A DNA stretch of 13,103 nt from CAYZXL01 sp964482435. Lineage in GTDB: Bacteria; Auribacterota; JABMQX01. This document shows positions 6,012 to 13,103 of the stretch, piece after piece. Numbering within the stretch: position 1 is the stretch's first letter; each line of letters starts with the position of its first letter. The stretch is taken from assembly GCA_964482435.1 (NCBI GenBank), contig CAYZXL010000094.1, positions 1 to 13,103 on the forward strand. Direction: 5' to 3'. The notes under the pieces are model-generated. The model ran no database searches. It was given only the letters and a program-made list of their open reading frames with translations, and was not told the DNA's origin. A program made the position numbers and the translations under genes.

Positions 6012-9000
6012 ATGCAGAAGCTTTTTGAAGAGATAAAAAACAGCGGGGTGTTGGACGGGTTTGTCTCCCGGGTTGCGGCGGGGGAGAACCTTGTCGTCGA
6101 AGGATTGTGGGATTCCGTCAAGGCTCTGCTGGTGGCGGTGCTTATTGACAAAGGGCGGCGGACAGCGCTTTATATCGCGCGGTCCCCCAACGAGGCGGAG
6201 ATTCTCTATGACGACATCAATAGCTTCAAGAGCGGGGCAGCTCTTCTTTTCCCGTCGTGGGAAACCCTCCCTCACGAGAAAATTGCTCCTCACCCTGAGA
6301 TTGTCTCCGACCGGTTCAGCGTCCTGAAACGTCTCCTGGACGCGGGCTCTTCGAAAAGACCCTTCGCTGTGATAACGAGTCCACAAGCTCTTCTCCAGAA
6401 GGTCGTCTCTCCTCGAAAGCTGAAGGAATGCGTCTTCACCCTCGCCGTCGGGGATGAGATTGCGATGGAGGATGTGCTTGAGCGGCTGGTCGCTCTTTCC
6501 TATGAGCGAGAGGAGATGGTGGAGCAGAAGGGCCAGTTCTCAGTTCGGGGAGGAATTGTTGACGTTTACCCAATCGCGGACTCTCTGCCGACGAGACTGG
6601 AGTTTTTCGGGGACACAGTGGAGTCCATGCGGCAATTCGATCCGGTGAGCCAGCGTTCGACGGGGAAGGCTGATTATCTGACGGTTGTGCCGGCGAGGGA
6701 GGACGCTCTCAAACCGGAGAAAGGTGCGGACCTGTCGTGCATCCTCGACTATTTTGACCGCGGGACCACGACGGTGATTTACGATGACCGCTCCGAGATA
6801 GCCAGAAGGGCAGAAGAGCTTCAATCGCTAATTCCCGTCGGTGCGCAGGACTTCCTGAGCCTCGAAAACCTCGAGGAGCAGGCGAAAGGCTGGCCAAAAA
6901 TCTTTTTCAACGACCTCCCGGTGATGACCGCTGAAACTCTTAAGGCACCGCGGTTCGTGGTGAACGTAAAGCCGCTGGCGTCTCTGGCTGGCGTGAGGTT
7001 CGTCCTGGGCGACTCGCAGGAGGCGAGGATGGAGGTCTTTGAGGCGATTCCGGCGTGGCTGAAAGATGACCGGCGGATTTACTTCGTCTGCAACAAGACG
7101 GGAGAAGAGGAGCGGTTGCGGAGCATCTTGCAGGAAAGGGGGATACTCCTTACCCCGAACATGCGGTTCGCCACGGGGCGGCTGAATTCGGGTTTCTTTC
7201 TGGAGGATACCGGGACCATCGTCGTGCCCGACAAGGAAATCTTCCACCGATACAAGATTCGGCGAGCACCGCGCACGTTCACCAGCACCGCGCCGATAAC
7301 CGATTTCGAGGACCTGTCGAGAGGGGATTATGTCGTTCACCTCCACCATGGAATTGGGCGCTTCATCGGAATTGTCACGCTGGAGGACCACGACCCGAAC
7401 AAGGAGTTTCTCGCCATCGAGTATGCCGACGAGGCAAAGCTTTACGTCCCGATAGCTCAGGCAAACCTCCTCTCCAAATACATCGGTCCGACAAAGCGCC
7501 CGCCCCGGATAGATGACCTGGGAAGCAATCGCTGGATGAGGACGAAGAGGCGAGTCGAGGTGGCCCTCGAGGATTACGCGAGCGATTTGCTGGAGCTTTA
7601 TGCGACGAGGCACTTGATGGAAGGGACGGCTTTCTCGTCCGACACCGAATGGCAGAGAGAATTTGAGGACGCCTTTATTTACGAGGAAACGTCCGACCAG
7701 ATTAAGGCTCTCGAAGAATTGAAGAAGGACATGGAGTCGCCGCGCCCCATGGACAGGCTTATCTGCGGGGACGTCGGCTACGGAAAGACCGAGGTGGCAA
7801 TCCGCGCGGCCTTCAAGGCGGTGATAGACAATAAGCAGGTGGCGGTTCTTGTGCCGACGACGGTTTTGGCGCAACAGCATTACCACACCTTTTCCGAACG
7901 GGTGGCGGATTATCCAGTGACCGTGGAGGTTCTGAGCCGGTTCAAGAAACCGTCGGAGCAGAAGAGAATCATCGAGGGACTTGAGTCGGGGAAGATTGAC
8001 ATAGTCATAGGGACACACCGTCTCATCCAGGACGACGTCCGCTTCAAGGACCTGGGACTGGTCATCGTTGACGAGGAGCAACGCTTCGGCGTTAAGCACA
8101 AGGAAAAGCTCAAGCAGCTTCGGCGGCTGGTTGACGTGCTGACAATGAGCGCGACGCCGATTCCGAGGACGCTTTACATGTCTCTGGTGGGCGCCAGGGA
8201 CATGAGCACCATTGACACTCCGCCCCTCGACAGGCTCCCCGTGAGAACGTTCCTCGTCGAATTCGATTCGGAAATCATTCGCTCGGCAATCCTGAGAGAG
8301 CTGAGCCGCGACGGGCAGGTCTATTTCCTCCACAACAGGGTGCGCACGATAGAGAAAATGAAGGAATACCTCGAGAAGCATGTCCCGGAAGCGACTATCA
8401 TGGCTGCCCACGGGCAGATGGACGAGGAAGAACTCGAGGCGGTGATGGAGCACTTCATCAACGGCTCCATTGACGTGCTGGTCTGCACGACAATCATCGA
8501 GTCGGGCCTGGACATTCCGAACGCCAACACAATCATCATTGACCGTGCGGACGCTTTCGGTCTGGCGGACCTCTACCAGCTTCGAGGGAGAGTCGGGCGA
8601 TGGAAGCACCAGGCCTATGCTTATCTCATGGTGCCCCGAAGCCGCGAAATCTTAGAGGCGGCAAGAAAACGCTTGAAAGCCATTCTCGACGCCCAGGGAC
8701 TCGGCGCGGGCTTTCAGATTGCGATGAAAGACCTGGAGATTCGAGGCGCCGGAAATATCCTCGGAACTGAACAGCACGGGCACATCGCGGCGGTGGGTTT
8801 CGCCCTCTATTGCCGTCTTTTGAAGAGGACCATTGACCGGCTGAAAGGAAAGGAAGTCCCCGAAGAAGGCGAAGTCGTCCTGAGGCTCGACCTGGAGGCT
8901 TATATCCCTACGTCTTACATCTCCGACTACAAGCAGAGGGTTGACATTTACAGGCGGCTGGCAAATGCTGTTCAGGAACAGGACGTCATGGATATGGCCG

Positions 9001-9245
9001 CCGAGATGACGGACAGGTTTGGCTCGCTCCCGGAGGAGGTCCGCAACTTGATTGAAATCGCCTCTTTGAAGGTCTGGGCGAAAAATGAGAAGATAACGCG
9101 GATCGAGGTGAGCGATGGAAGGATTATCGCCGAGAGAGGCGGAAGGAAGCTGATGATTGAAGGGCGGTTCCCGCGAATCAAAAAAGGGGAAGGGCGAGCC
9201 CTCACCCGTGAAATAAGGAGAAGTCTTGAGAAGGTCCTTCGGTGA
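6012..9245 (+). CDS. mfd: Mfd, transcription-repair coupling factor
   Basis: The ATP-dependent DNA translocase that removes stalled RNA polymerase at lesions and recruits UvrA. From ATG 6012 it has 1077 residues and is complete for the family. In order: the UvrB-like N-terminal modules; the RNA-polymerase interaction (CarD-like) domain starting with Arg-Gly-Asp-Tyr-Val-Val-His at about 437; Walker A Gly-Asp-Val-Gly-Tyr-Gly-Lys-Thr at 586-593; the Asp-Glu-Glu-Gln box at 687-690; the TRG-type Ala-Thr-Pro-Ile-Pro-Arg-Thr-Leu-Tyr motif; the helicase motifs Glu-Ser-Gly-Leu-Asp-Ile-Pro and Gln-Leu-Arg-Gly-Arg-Val-Gly-Arg; and the C-terminal TRCF domain around Ala-Tyr-Ile-Pro-Thr-Ser-Tyr-Ile. I prefer ATG 6012 because Mfd similarity begins there (Met-Gln-Lys-Leu-Phe-Glu). 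An in-frame TTG at 5889 would add 41 residues that do not look like Mfd. Neither start has a good ribosome binding site. The upstream 250 bases hold only hairpins. Confidence 0.97.
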   Translation: MQKLFEEIKNSGVLDGFVSRVAAGENLVVEGLWDSVKALLVAVLIDKGRRTALYIARSPNEAEILYDDINSFKSGAALLFPSWETLPHEKIAPHPEIVSDRFSVLKRLLDAGSSKRPFAVITSPQALLQKVVSPRKLKECVFTLAVGDEIAMEDVLERLVALSYEREEMVEQKGQFSVRGGIVDVYPIADSLPTRLEFFGDTVESMRQFDPVSQRSTGKADYLTVVPAREDALKPEKGADLSCILDYFDRGTTTVIYDDRSEIARRAEELQSLIPVGAQDFLSLENLEEQAKGWPKIFFNDLPVMTAETLKAPRFVVNVKPLASLAGVRFVLGDSQEARMEVFEAIPAWLKDDRRIYFVCNKTGEEERLRSILQERGILLTPNMRFATGRLNSGFFLEDTGTIVVPDKEIFHRYKIRRAPRTFTSTAPITDFEDLSRGDYVVHLHHGIGRFIGIVTLEDHDPNKEFLAIEYADEAKLYVPIAQANLLSKYIGPTKRPPRIDDLGSNRWMRTKRRVEVALEDYASDLLELYATRHLMEGTAFSSDTEWQREFEDAFIYEETSDQIKALEELKKDMESPRPMDRLICGDVGYGKTEVAIRAAFKAVIDNKQVAVLVPTTVLAQQHYHTFSERVADYPVTVEVLSRFKKPSEQKRIIEGLESGKIDIVIGTHRLIQDDVRFKDLGLVIVDEEQRFGVKHKEKLKQLRRLVDVLTMSATPIPRTLYMSLVGARDMSTIDTPPLDRLPVRTFLVEFDSEIIRSAILRELSRDGQVYFLHNRVRTIEKMKEYLEKHVPEATIMAAHGQMDEEELEAVMEHFINGSIDVLVCTTIIESGLDIPNANTIIIDRADAFGLADLYQLRGRVGRWKHQAYAYLMVPRSREILEAARKRLKAILDAQGLGAGFQIAMKDLEIRGAGNILGTEQHGHIAAVGFALYCRLLKRTIDRLKGKEVPEEGEVVLRLDLEAYIPTSYISDYKQRVDIYRRLANAVQEQDVMDMAAEMTDRFGSLPEEVRNLIEIASLKVWAKNEKITRIEVSDGRIIAERGGRKLMIEGRFPRIKKGEGRALTREIRRSLEKVLR

Positions 9246-10668
9246 AGGTTTTGTGGAAGGCTCGGCAGTAGGGACCGCACGTTGCCCGGTTCCGGCATCC
9301 GCGAGGGTGGCTGGCGTCCTCGCCGATGACTTGCGGGCTAATCCGGCCGAGAAGCTCTCGTCGGGCTATCGCCAAAGGAGGTCAACGGACACGAGAGGAC
9401 ATGCGTCAGGGACGCTGCTTGCGGGGAGTGTCGCCCTGATCTCTGCGAGCGTGGCGATCAGTGCTTTCCTCCTGACGACGGTGGGTTGTGTACGTTCACG
9501 CCCGAAGGAAGCGGACATGGTTTTAGCCATCGTCGGCGAAAAGAGGATAAGGGCGAGCGACTTCCGACGGGAACTTGACCGCCTCGATCCGAGCCTGAGG
9601 AGCAAGTATGTCAGGGAACGCGGGGCTTTCCTGGACAGAATCGTCGAAGAAGAGGTTATCTATCGGCAAGCTGTCAAGAAAGAACTGGCCCAAACGCCCG
9701 AGGCCAGGAAGCGCCTCGCACGGGCGGAGGCAGACGCCGCGATAAAACGGCTCAAAGAGCAGGAAATCTACTCCCGAATCGCCGTGAAAGAAGAGGAAAT
9801 CAAGGAAAGGTATCAGAAGGAGATTGCCACCCCGGAAGAGGCGAGGATTATCAAATCCATACTTTACGTTTTGAGTCCGCCCGGGGGAGACACCCGGGAA
9901 CTCGTCGAGATGATTGGCAGCGGGATCGAACAAGGGCTTTCGTTTCCGGAAATTGCCAGGAGCAATTCTCTCCCTTACGAGACCATGGAGTTCGACTCAC
10001 CGCGGTTCGGCGAACTCCCGGCGCAGATTCAGAGCCTGGCAAAGAGGATGACCAACAAGGCCGGAGTAGCGGTCAATCTCGGAGAAACGCCGTTCTACTT
10101 CTTCAAGGATGCCAGGCCTTTGTCGTCGTGCTTTCGCGAAATTGGAAGGGCGATTCGGGATGAGAAAGGTGAAAAGGCGCTTCGCGAGCGGCTTTCTCTC
10201 CTGCGGGCAAAGAGCGCGATAACCCTCCACGAAGAAGTTATGAAGGATATAACAAAGAAGGACGCTGTCGCGGCGGAGGTCAACGGCTTTCCGGTGACGG
10301 TGGATGACGTCATTAGCTGCCAGAAAGGACCTCCCGAAAAGGACGAGACCCCACTGGACCAAAAATCGGCCCTCGATGCCGCGATAGACAGAGAAATCCT
10401 CCGACAGGAAGCCATGAACCGAAACCTTCACAACGACGCCGCAGTCAAGGAGGAGGTTGCCAGGGAAGCTCGCCGAATTGTCGTTGAACTCCTCACCGAG
10501 CAGAACGTAACGGCTCTTACCCCCGCAGCGAGGGAAAAACAACGCGCTGAATGGGTGGAGGGACTCAAGAACGCGGCCGGCGTCACACCATTTCCCGAAA
10601 ACCTGAATAGGATGCAAATCCCTCCGTCCAAGGAAATCCAGGACGTATTCGGAGGGCGAACCGTCTGA
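9226..10668 (+). CDS. SurA-like lipoprotein or periplasmic chaperone with degenerate PPIase region
   Basis: The frame runs from TTG 9226, which has AAGGAG at 9215-9220 and overlaps mfd, to TGA 10666-10668: 480 residues. The start is doubtful. The first 60 residues look non-coding, and a lipoprotein-like signal (a long hydrophobic run, then Thr-Val-Gly-Cys at Cys88) lies far inside. A strong AGGAGGT at 9376-9382 points to a start near 9390, where the frame offers only ACG (9391). Downstream is a SurA N-terminal-type module (Val-Leu-Ala-Ile-Val-Gly-Glu-Lys-Arg-Ile, then a helical stretch with Leu-Asp-Arg-Ile-Val-Glu-Glu-Glu-Val). A central region sits where a parvulin domain would be but lacks its Gly-Gly-Asp-Leu-Gly-Trp-type motif. 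Near the C-terminus is a second copy of the entry motif (Ala-Ala-Glu-Val-Asn-Gly-Phe-Pro-Val-Thr). It probably acts as a folding chaperone for envelope proteins without isomerase activity. It sits between mfd and a true PPIase, an arrangement found in several diderm lineages. Confidence 0.82.
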   Translation: MRRSFGEGFVEGSAVGTARCPVPASARVAGVLADDLRANPAEKLSSGYRQRRSTDTRGHASGTLLAGSVALISASVAISAFLLTTVGCVRSRPKEADMVLAIVGEKRIRASDFRRELDRLDPSLRSKYVRERGAFLDRIVEEEVIYRQAVKKELAQTPEARKRLARAEADAAIKRLKEQEIYSRIAVKEEEIKERYQKEIATPEEARIIKSILYVLSPPGGDTRELVEMIGSGIEQGLSFPEIARSNSLPYETMEFDSPRFGELPAQIQSLAKRMTNKAGVAVNLGETPFYFFKDARPLSSCFREIGRAIRDEKGEKALRERLSLLRAKSAITLHEEVMKDITKKDAVAAEVNGFPVTVDDVISCQKGPPEKDETPLDQKSALDAAIDREILRQEAMNRNLHNDAAVKEEVAREARRIVVELLTEQNVTALTPAAREKQRAEWVEGLKNAAGVTPFPENLNRMQIPPSKEIQDVFGGRTV

Positions 10669-10752
10669 CGTGCTGAGCGGCCGCGGAAGGCTGACGAGTA
10701 GAGCGCTGACGGGAATGCTCACGGGCGACGTTCGCACAGCAAAGGGACTTCA

Positions 10753-11853
10753 ATGAAGACATCGCTGAGAGGAAAATCGAAAATTCCAGGACTACTTGGG
10801 CTTTGCGTGCTGTGCGCGGTATGCAGCACTGCTTCGGGAGAACAAAACCAGCCACCCATTTCCCCCAAAGAAGAAGAAAGGGCCGCGCCCCGGCCCGGGG
10901 AGCCCGCCCCCCCGGAAGAACCCCTCATTCAACTCCCCGCCCTCGACACGGTAGTCGCTATGGTAAACGGCGAGGCAATAACCCTCGACGACCTTCAGCG
11001 ATACAGCAACCCTCTTCTTGATTTCTACAGAAAAAGGGGTGCTCGTCCCACCGCCAAAGAAAAAGAGCAATTTCTCAAGCGCCAGTTGGAGAGCCTGATT
11101 GACAGGAAGCTGATTCTTATGGAGGCGAGGCAGCTCGGCGCTCGCATTGAGGAATCGCGCGTCCGCGAGGCAATCTTTTCGCTGAGGGAATTGAAAATGA
11201 CCTACGAAGGCGACCTCGGCAAGTACCTCGCCGCGAAAGGACTCACTTACCGGCAGCTATACAAAGACGTTGAGGAGCAAATGCTCCTTAACGGAATGAT
11301 CAGGGAGAAAGTCGTCCCCAAGGTCCGCGTCTCACCCGCGGAGATACAGGAATACTATGACAGGAACATCAAGAAGTTCACCGAAGAGGCGGCGATTCAT
11401 TGTTTCGCAATAACTTTCATGAAGAGGGACAACCCCGAAGCCGCCGCGGCAGTTCTCGCAAAAGCGCGGGAGGCGCTCGAGAAAATCCGCCAGGGGACTT
11501 ACTTCCCCGACGTGGCAAAGCAATACTCGGAGGACGCGGTGCACGCGGAGAAGGGAGGCGACTGGGGCTGGATTACACCCGAAACGCTCGAGAACAAGGC
11601 CTCTGACGCGGCATTTGCCCTGAAAGAAGGAGAGTACAGCGGCATCGTCGAGGCCGACGCCGCCGACTGGATTCTCTGGGTGAAGGAAAAGAGGGAAAAG
11701 TCGGTCATCCCCCTTTCGGCAGTCTCCAAAGAGATCGAACTCGAAATCAGGACCGAAAAGCTCGAAGCGGAAATTCAGCGATGGGGGCAAAGACTCAGGC
11801 TCAAGGCCGCCATAATCTACCCCACCCCGTTGAGCGCGCTGTTGGGCCGCTAA
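10753..11853 (+). CDS. SurA-type peptidylprolyl isomerase (PPIC/parvulin domain)
   Basis: A periplasmic folding factor of 366 residues. It starts at ATG 10753 with AAAGGGA at 10741-10747. Residues 1-29 are a Sec signal peptide (Lys/Arg-rich start, Leu-Leu-Gly-Leu-Cys-Val-Leu core, cleavage near Thr-Ala-Ser-Gly); no good lipobox is seen. A Pro/Glu-rich linker (30-60) follows. Then comes the SurA N-terminal chaperone module, entered at Val-Ala-Met-Val-Asn-Gly-Glu-Ala-Ile (68-76) and running to about 210. The single PPIC domain covers about 215-315 and shows the usual Phe-Pro-Asp-Val-Ala-Lys-Gln-Tyr-Ser-Glu-Asp and Gly-Gly-Asp-Trp-Gly-Trp (268-273) motifs. A C-terminal helix follows, as in SurA. 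It lies 84 bases after the preceding SurA-like gene and likely shares its transcript. The expected role is folding of outer membrane proteins; the precise clients are unknown. Confidence 0.93.
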   Translation: MKTSLRGKSKIPGLLGLCVLCAVCSTASGEQNQPPISPKEEERAAPRPGEPAPPEEPLIQLPALDTVVAMVNGEAITLDDLQRYSNPLLDFYRKRGARPTAKEKEQFLKRQLESLIDRKLILMEARQLGARIEESRVREAIFSLRELKMTYEGDLGKYLAAKGLTYRQLYKDVEEQMLLNGMIREKVVPKVRVSPAEIQEYYDRNIKKFTEEAAIHCFAITFMKRDNPEAAAAVLAKAREALEKIRQGTYFPDVAKQYSEDAVHAEKGGDWGWITPETLENKASDAAFALKEGEYSGIVEADAADWILWVKEKREKSVIPLSAVSKEIELEIRTEKLEAEIQRWGQRLRLKAAIIYPTPLSALLGR

Positions 11854-11896
11854 CTCCCCCGATTCGCAAATTCGGTGACGCATTCTTCTGCACGGG

Positions 11897-12029
11897 ATAA
11901 CAGGATTCACAGGATTGCCTGCCCGGTCGGTGGGAATCCTGCCGCAGGCAGGAGAGCCGCTCGTGACCCAGGCAAGATGGCGCTACGAAAATATCCGGAA
12001 AATCCTGTTCATCCTGTGAATCCTGTCAA
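11897..12029. repeat. MITE-like element with inverted arms made of a 9-base repeat
   Basis: The left arm AACAGGATTCACAGGATT (11899-11916) is the inverse of the right arm ending at 12027 (ATCCTGTGAATCCTGT at 12011-12026). The right arm holds three tandem 9-base units: AATCCTGTT, CATCCTGTG, AATCCTGTC. The left arm holds two. Between the arms lie about 94 bases with no gene and with the palindrome at 11937-11953. A run of A follows the right arm. Arrays of this 'aatcctgt' kind are, as far as I remember, dispersed in many environmental bacterial genomes; the function is unknown. It may also end transcription downstream of the PPIase gene, since the arms could form a long stem. Confidence 0.6.
11937..11953. 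repeat. 17-base palindrome, TCCTGCC-GCA-GGCAGGA
   Basis: Perfect 7-bp arms around a 3-base loop. It has the same layout and nearly the same sequence as the two palindromes inside the transposase gene (12868 and 12964), with a C-G to T-A change at one pair. It lies inside the MITE-like element. Confidence 0.7.
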
Positions 12030-12215
12030 AAAAGCACTCTGTTTCTCGTACGCTGTCGTGCCTGACCCTTCTTCAACAGTTGCGGGCGGTGTTGAGAAAT
12101 TGGGTGGTTGGAAGTGAAGGACTTAGAGAAACGAAGGGGGAATTTGCCCCCAAAATGTAGTGCCATAAAATGAGGGAAATTCTGCTGGGAACGGCATTTT
12201 TTTCCTGACATGGAG

Positions 12216-12278
12216 GTCGCTCCTGTGTTCAAATGTATCGTAGTGGCTACAATTGGTCCCTTTTGCAGGAGGAGCGAC
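12216..12278 (+). promoter_or_regulatory. inverted repeat that could hide the transposase ribosome binding site
   Basis: GTCGCTCCT at 12216-12224 is the exact inverse of AGGAGCGAC at 12270-12278, and the right arm overlaps the Shine-Dalgarno sequence AGGAGG (12267-12272) of the transposase. A transcript that enters from upstream carries both arms and could fold shut. A transcript starting between the arms would lack the left arm and stay open. A possible -10 box TACAAT (12248-12253) lies between them, though its -35 (TGTTCA at 12226-12231, 16-base spacing) is poor. This layout resembles the protection against outside transcription known from IS10 and IS50. It is inferred from sequence only. 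Confidence 0.4.
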
Positions 12279-12280
12279 GG

Positions 12281-13103
12281 ATGTTCATGAGGGTGAAGAA
12301 GGCGGGAAAGTACGAGTATCTTCAGGTGGTTCACAACAAAAGGGTGGAGGGGAAGGTAAAGCAGGACGTGATTGCGACGTTGGGTCGGCTGGACGTGCTG
12401 CAAAGGACGGGGCAGATAGATGCGTTGTTGGCGTCGGGGAGTCGGTTTGCGAGGAAGGTGGCGGTACTGGACGCCCAGAGACGGGGGAAGACGCCAGCGG
12501 CGCAGACAAAGAGGATCGGGGCTGCTGTTGTTTTCGAGAGGCTGTGGAAAGAGTCGGGTGTGCCAAAGGTGATAAAGGAGCTTTTGCGTGGGCGGAAGTA
12601 TGGGTTCGATGTGGAGCGAGGGGTGTTTGTGACGGTGCTGCACCGGCTGTTCGATCCGGGGAGCGATCGGGCGGCGGAGATATGGCGGAGGAGGTACAAG
12701 ATCGAGGGAGCGGAAAGGCTCGGTCTTCACCACCTTTACCGGACGATGGCGTGGCTTGGGGAGCCGCTTTGCGAGGAGAGCGTGGAGAGGGAGAGTCTGT
12801 TGACTCCGCGGTGCACGAAGGATTTGATCGAGGAGTGGCTGTTCGAGTCTCGACGAGACCTGTTCAGTCCCGCCTTTGGCGGGATGTTTTTTGACACGAC
12901 CTCGATCTATTTTGAAGGGGACGGTGGCGAGACGATCGGGCAGTACGGCAACAGCAAGGACAATCCCGCCGAAGGCGGGACTAAGCAGATGGTCGTGGGG
13001 GTGGTTCTGGAGGAGAGCGGTCGCCCGTTGTGTTGTGAGCTTTGGCCGGGCAACACGACGGATGTCAAGACGCTGATTCCGGTCGTGGACCGTCTGAGGA
13101 GTC
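12281..13103 (+). CDS. IS1634 family transposase, 5' part
   Basis: A DDE transposase of the IS4-like superfamily that cuts and joins the ends of its element. It starts at ATG 12281, eight bases after AGGAGG (12267-12272), and runs open to the window end, giving 274 codons of a protein usually about twice as long. Recognisable parts are the N-terminal Gly-Lys-Tyr-Glu-Tyr-Leu-Gln-Val-Val, the Phe-Phe-Asp-Thr-Thr-Ser-Ile-Tyr-Phe-Glu-Gly segment with the first catalytic Asp at 205, the Lys-Gln-Met-Val-Val-Gly-Val-Val motif, and Trp-Pro-Gly-Asn-Thr-Thr-Asp. The second catalytic Asp should lie shortly beyond the edge. Two palindromes code for Pro-Ala-Phe-Gly-Gly just before the first catalytic segment and Pro-Ala-Glu-Gly-Gly just before Lys-Gln-Met, where family members as I remember them have other residues (often His-Arg-Pro-Asp-Leu at the second site). 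The copy has no stop codon in view, so it may still be active. Confidence 0.9.
   Translation, partial: MFMRVKKAGKYEYLQVVHNKRVEGKVKQDVIATLGRLDVLQRTGQIDALLASGSRFARKVAVLDAQRRGKTPAAQTKRIGAAVVFERLWKESGVPKVIKELLRGRKYGFDVERGVFVTVLHRLFDPGSDRAAEIWRRRYKIEGAERLGLHHLYRTMAWLGEPLCEESVERESLLTPRCTKDLIEEWLFESRRDLFSPAFGGMFFDTTSIYFEGDGGETIGQYGNSKDNPAEGGTKQMVVGVVLEESGRPLCCELWPGNTTDVKTLIPVVDRLRS
12868..12884. repeat. 17-base palindrome inside the transposase gene, TCCCGCC-TTT-GGCGGGA
   Basis: Perfect 7-bp arms and a 3-base loop, read in frame as part of Ser-Pro-Ala-Phe-Gly-Gly-Met. It lies nine bases upstream of the codon for the first catalytic Asp. Confidence 0.85.
12964..12980. repeat. 17-base palindrome inside the transposase gene, TCCCGCC-GAA-GGCGGGA
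   Basis: The arms are identical to those of the copy at 12868, with only the 3-base loop changed. It is read in frame as part of Asn-Pro-Ala-Glu-Gly-Gly-Thr. The two copies start exactly 96 bases apart, hence in the same codon phase. Confidence 0.85.

Larger units (their letters stand above)
12137..13103 (+). mobile_element. left part of an IS1634-type insertion sequence, cut by the window edge
   Basis: The transposase identifies the element. The left boundary is a guess: the non-coding leader upstream of the gene contains the G/C-run hairpin GGGGG-AATTTG-CCCCC at 12137-12152, followed by bases that read like an IS end (CCAAAATGTAGTGCC at 12151-12165). The right end is outside, so terminal inverted repeats and target duplications cannot be compared. 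It is inserted about 280 bases downstream of the PPIase gene, next to the MITE-like element. Confidence 0.6.

Noticed and set aside
6828..8609. 593-codon open frame antisense to mfd
   Set aside because: It lies wholly opposite a certain gene, shows no domain or start signal, and is the usual by-product of the codon use of the sense gene.
1..13103. tRNA, rRNA or CRISPR array
   Set aside because: No cloverleaf, rRNA-like conserved stretch or regularly spaced repeat was seen on reading. The only tandem repeats are the short 9-base units near 12001.

Overview
The window looks like chromosomal DNA of an uncultivated, Gram-negative (diderm) bacterium with fairly high G+C. Two lipoprotein-type signal peptides and two SurA-like periplasmic folding factors downstream of mfd indicate an outer membrane. 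The phylum cannot be fixed from sequence alone. The mfd-surA-surA order, the BNR-like exported protein and the dispersed small palindromes recall Deltaproteobacteria-like, planctomycete-like or candidate-phylum genomes, but that is an impression. All genes I accept lie on the + strand.

Region 1 (1-2973) is a tight three-gene operon: the 3' part of an unknown gene, a second unknown gene overlapping it by 8 bases, and a 602-residue KGGVGR-type P-loop ATPase with a helical C-terminal half. ATPases of this class are known from NTP-dependent bacterial conflict or defence systems, and the two partners are families I do not recognise. This operon is visibly more G+C-rich than the mfd region and may have been acquired. 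The first 50 bases are an odd pyrimidine-rich tract that may mark a contig edge.

Region 2 (2974-5762) starts with a 473-base non-coding spacer and then two exported proteins. The first is a lipoprotein whose frame is interrupted by one in-frame TGA. The downstream half continues in the same frame with no start signal of its own, and a stem-loop of bacterial SECIS type begins four bases after the TGA. It is therefore either a new selenoprotein or a fresh nonsense mutation. The second is a sialidase/BNR-like beta-propeller candidate.

Region 3 (5763-11853) is housekeeping: mfd (transcription-repair coupling factor), a SurA-like protein with a degenerate isomerase region and an unclear start, and a SurA/parvulin protein with a normal PPIC domain.

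Region 4 (11854-13103) is mobile and repetitive. It holds a MITE-like element with inverted arms built from a 9-base repeat, then the left end of an IS1634-type insertion sequence whose transposase runs off the window. The transposase reading frame contains two copies of a 17-base palindrome (TCCCGCC-N3-GGCGGGA), each coding in frame for Pro-Ala-x-Gly-Gly, and a diverged copy of the same palindrome sits in the MITE-like element. An inverted repeat in the IS leader could hide the transposase ribosome binding site in transcripts that enter from outside. I saw no tRNA, rRNA or CRISPR array.
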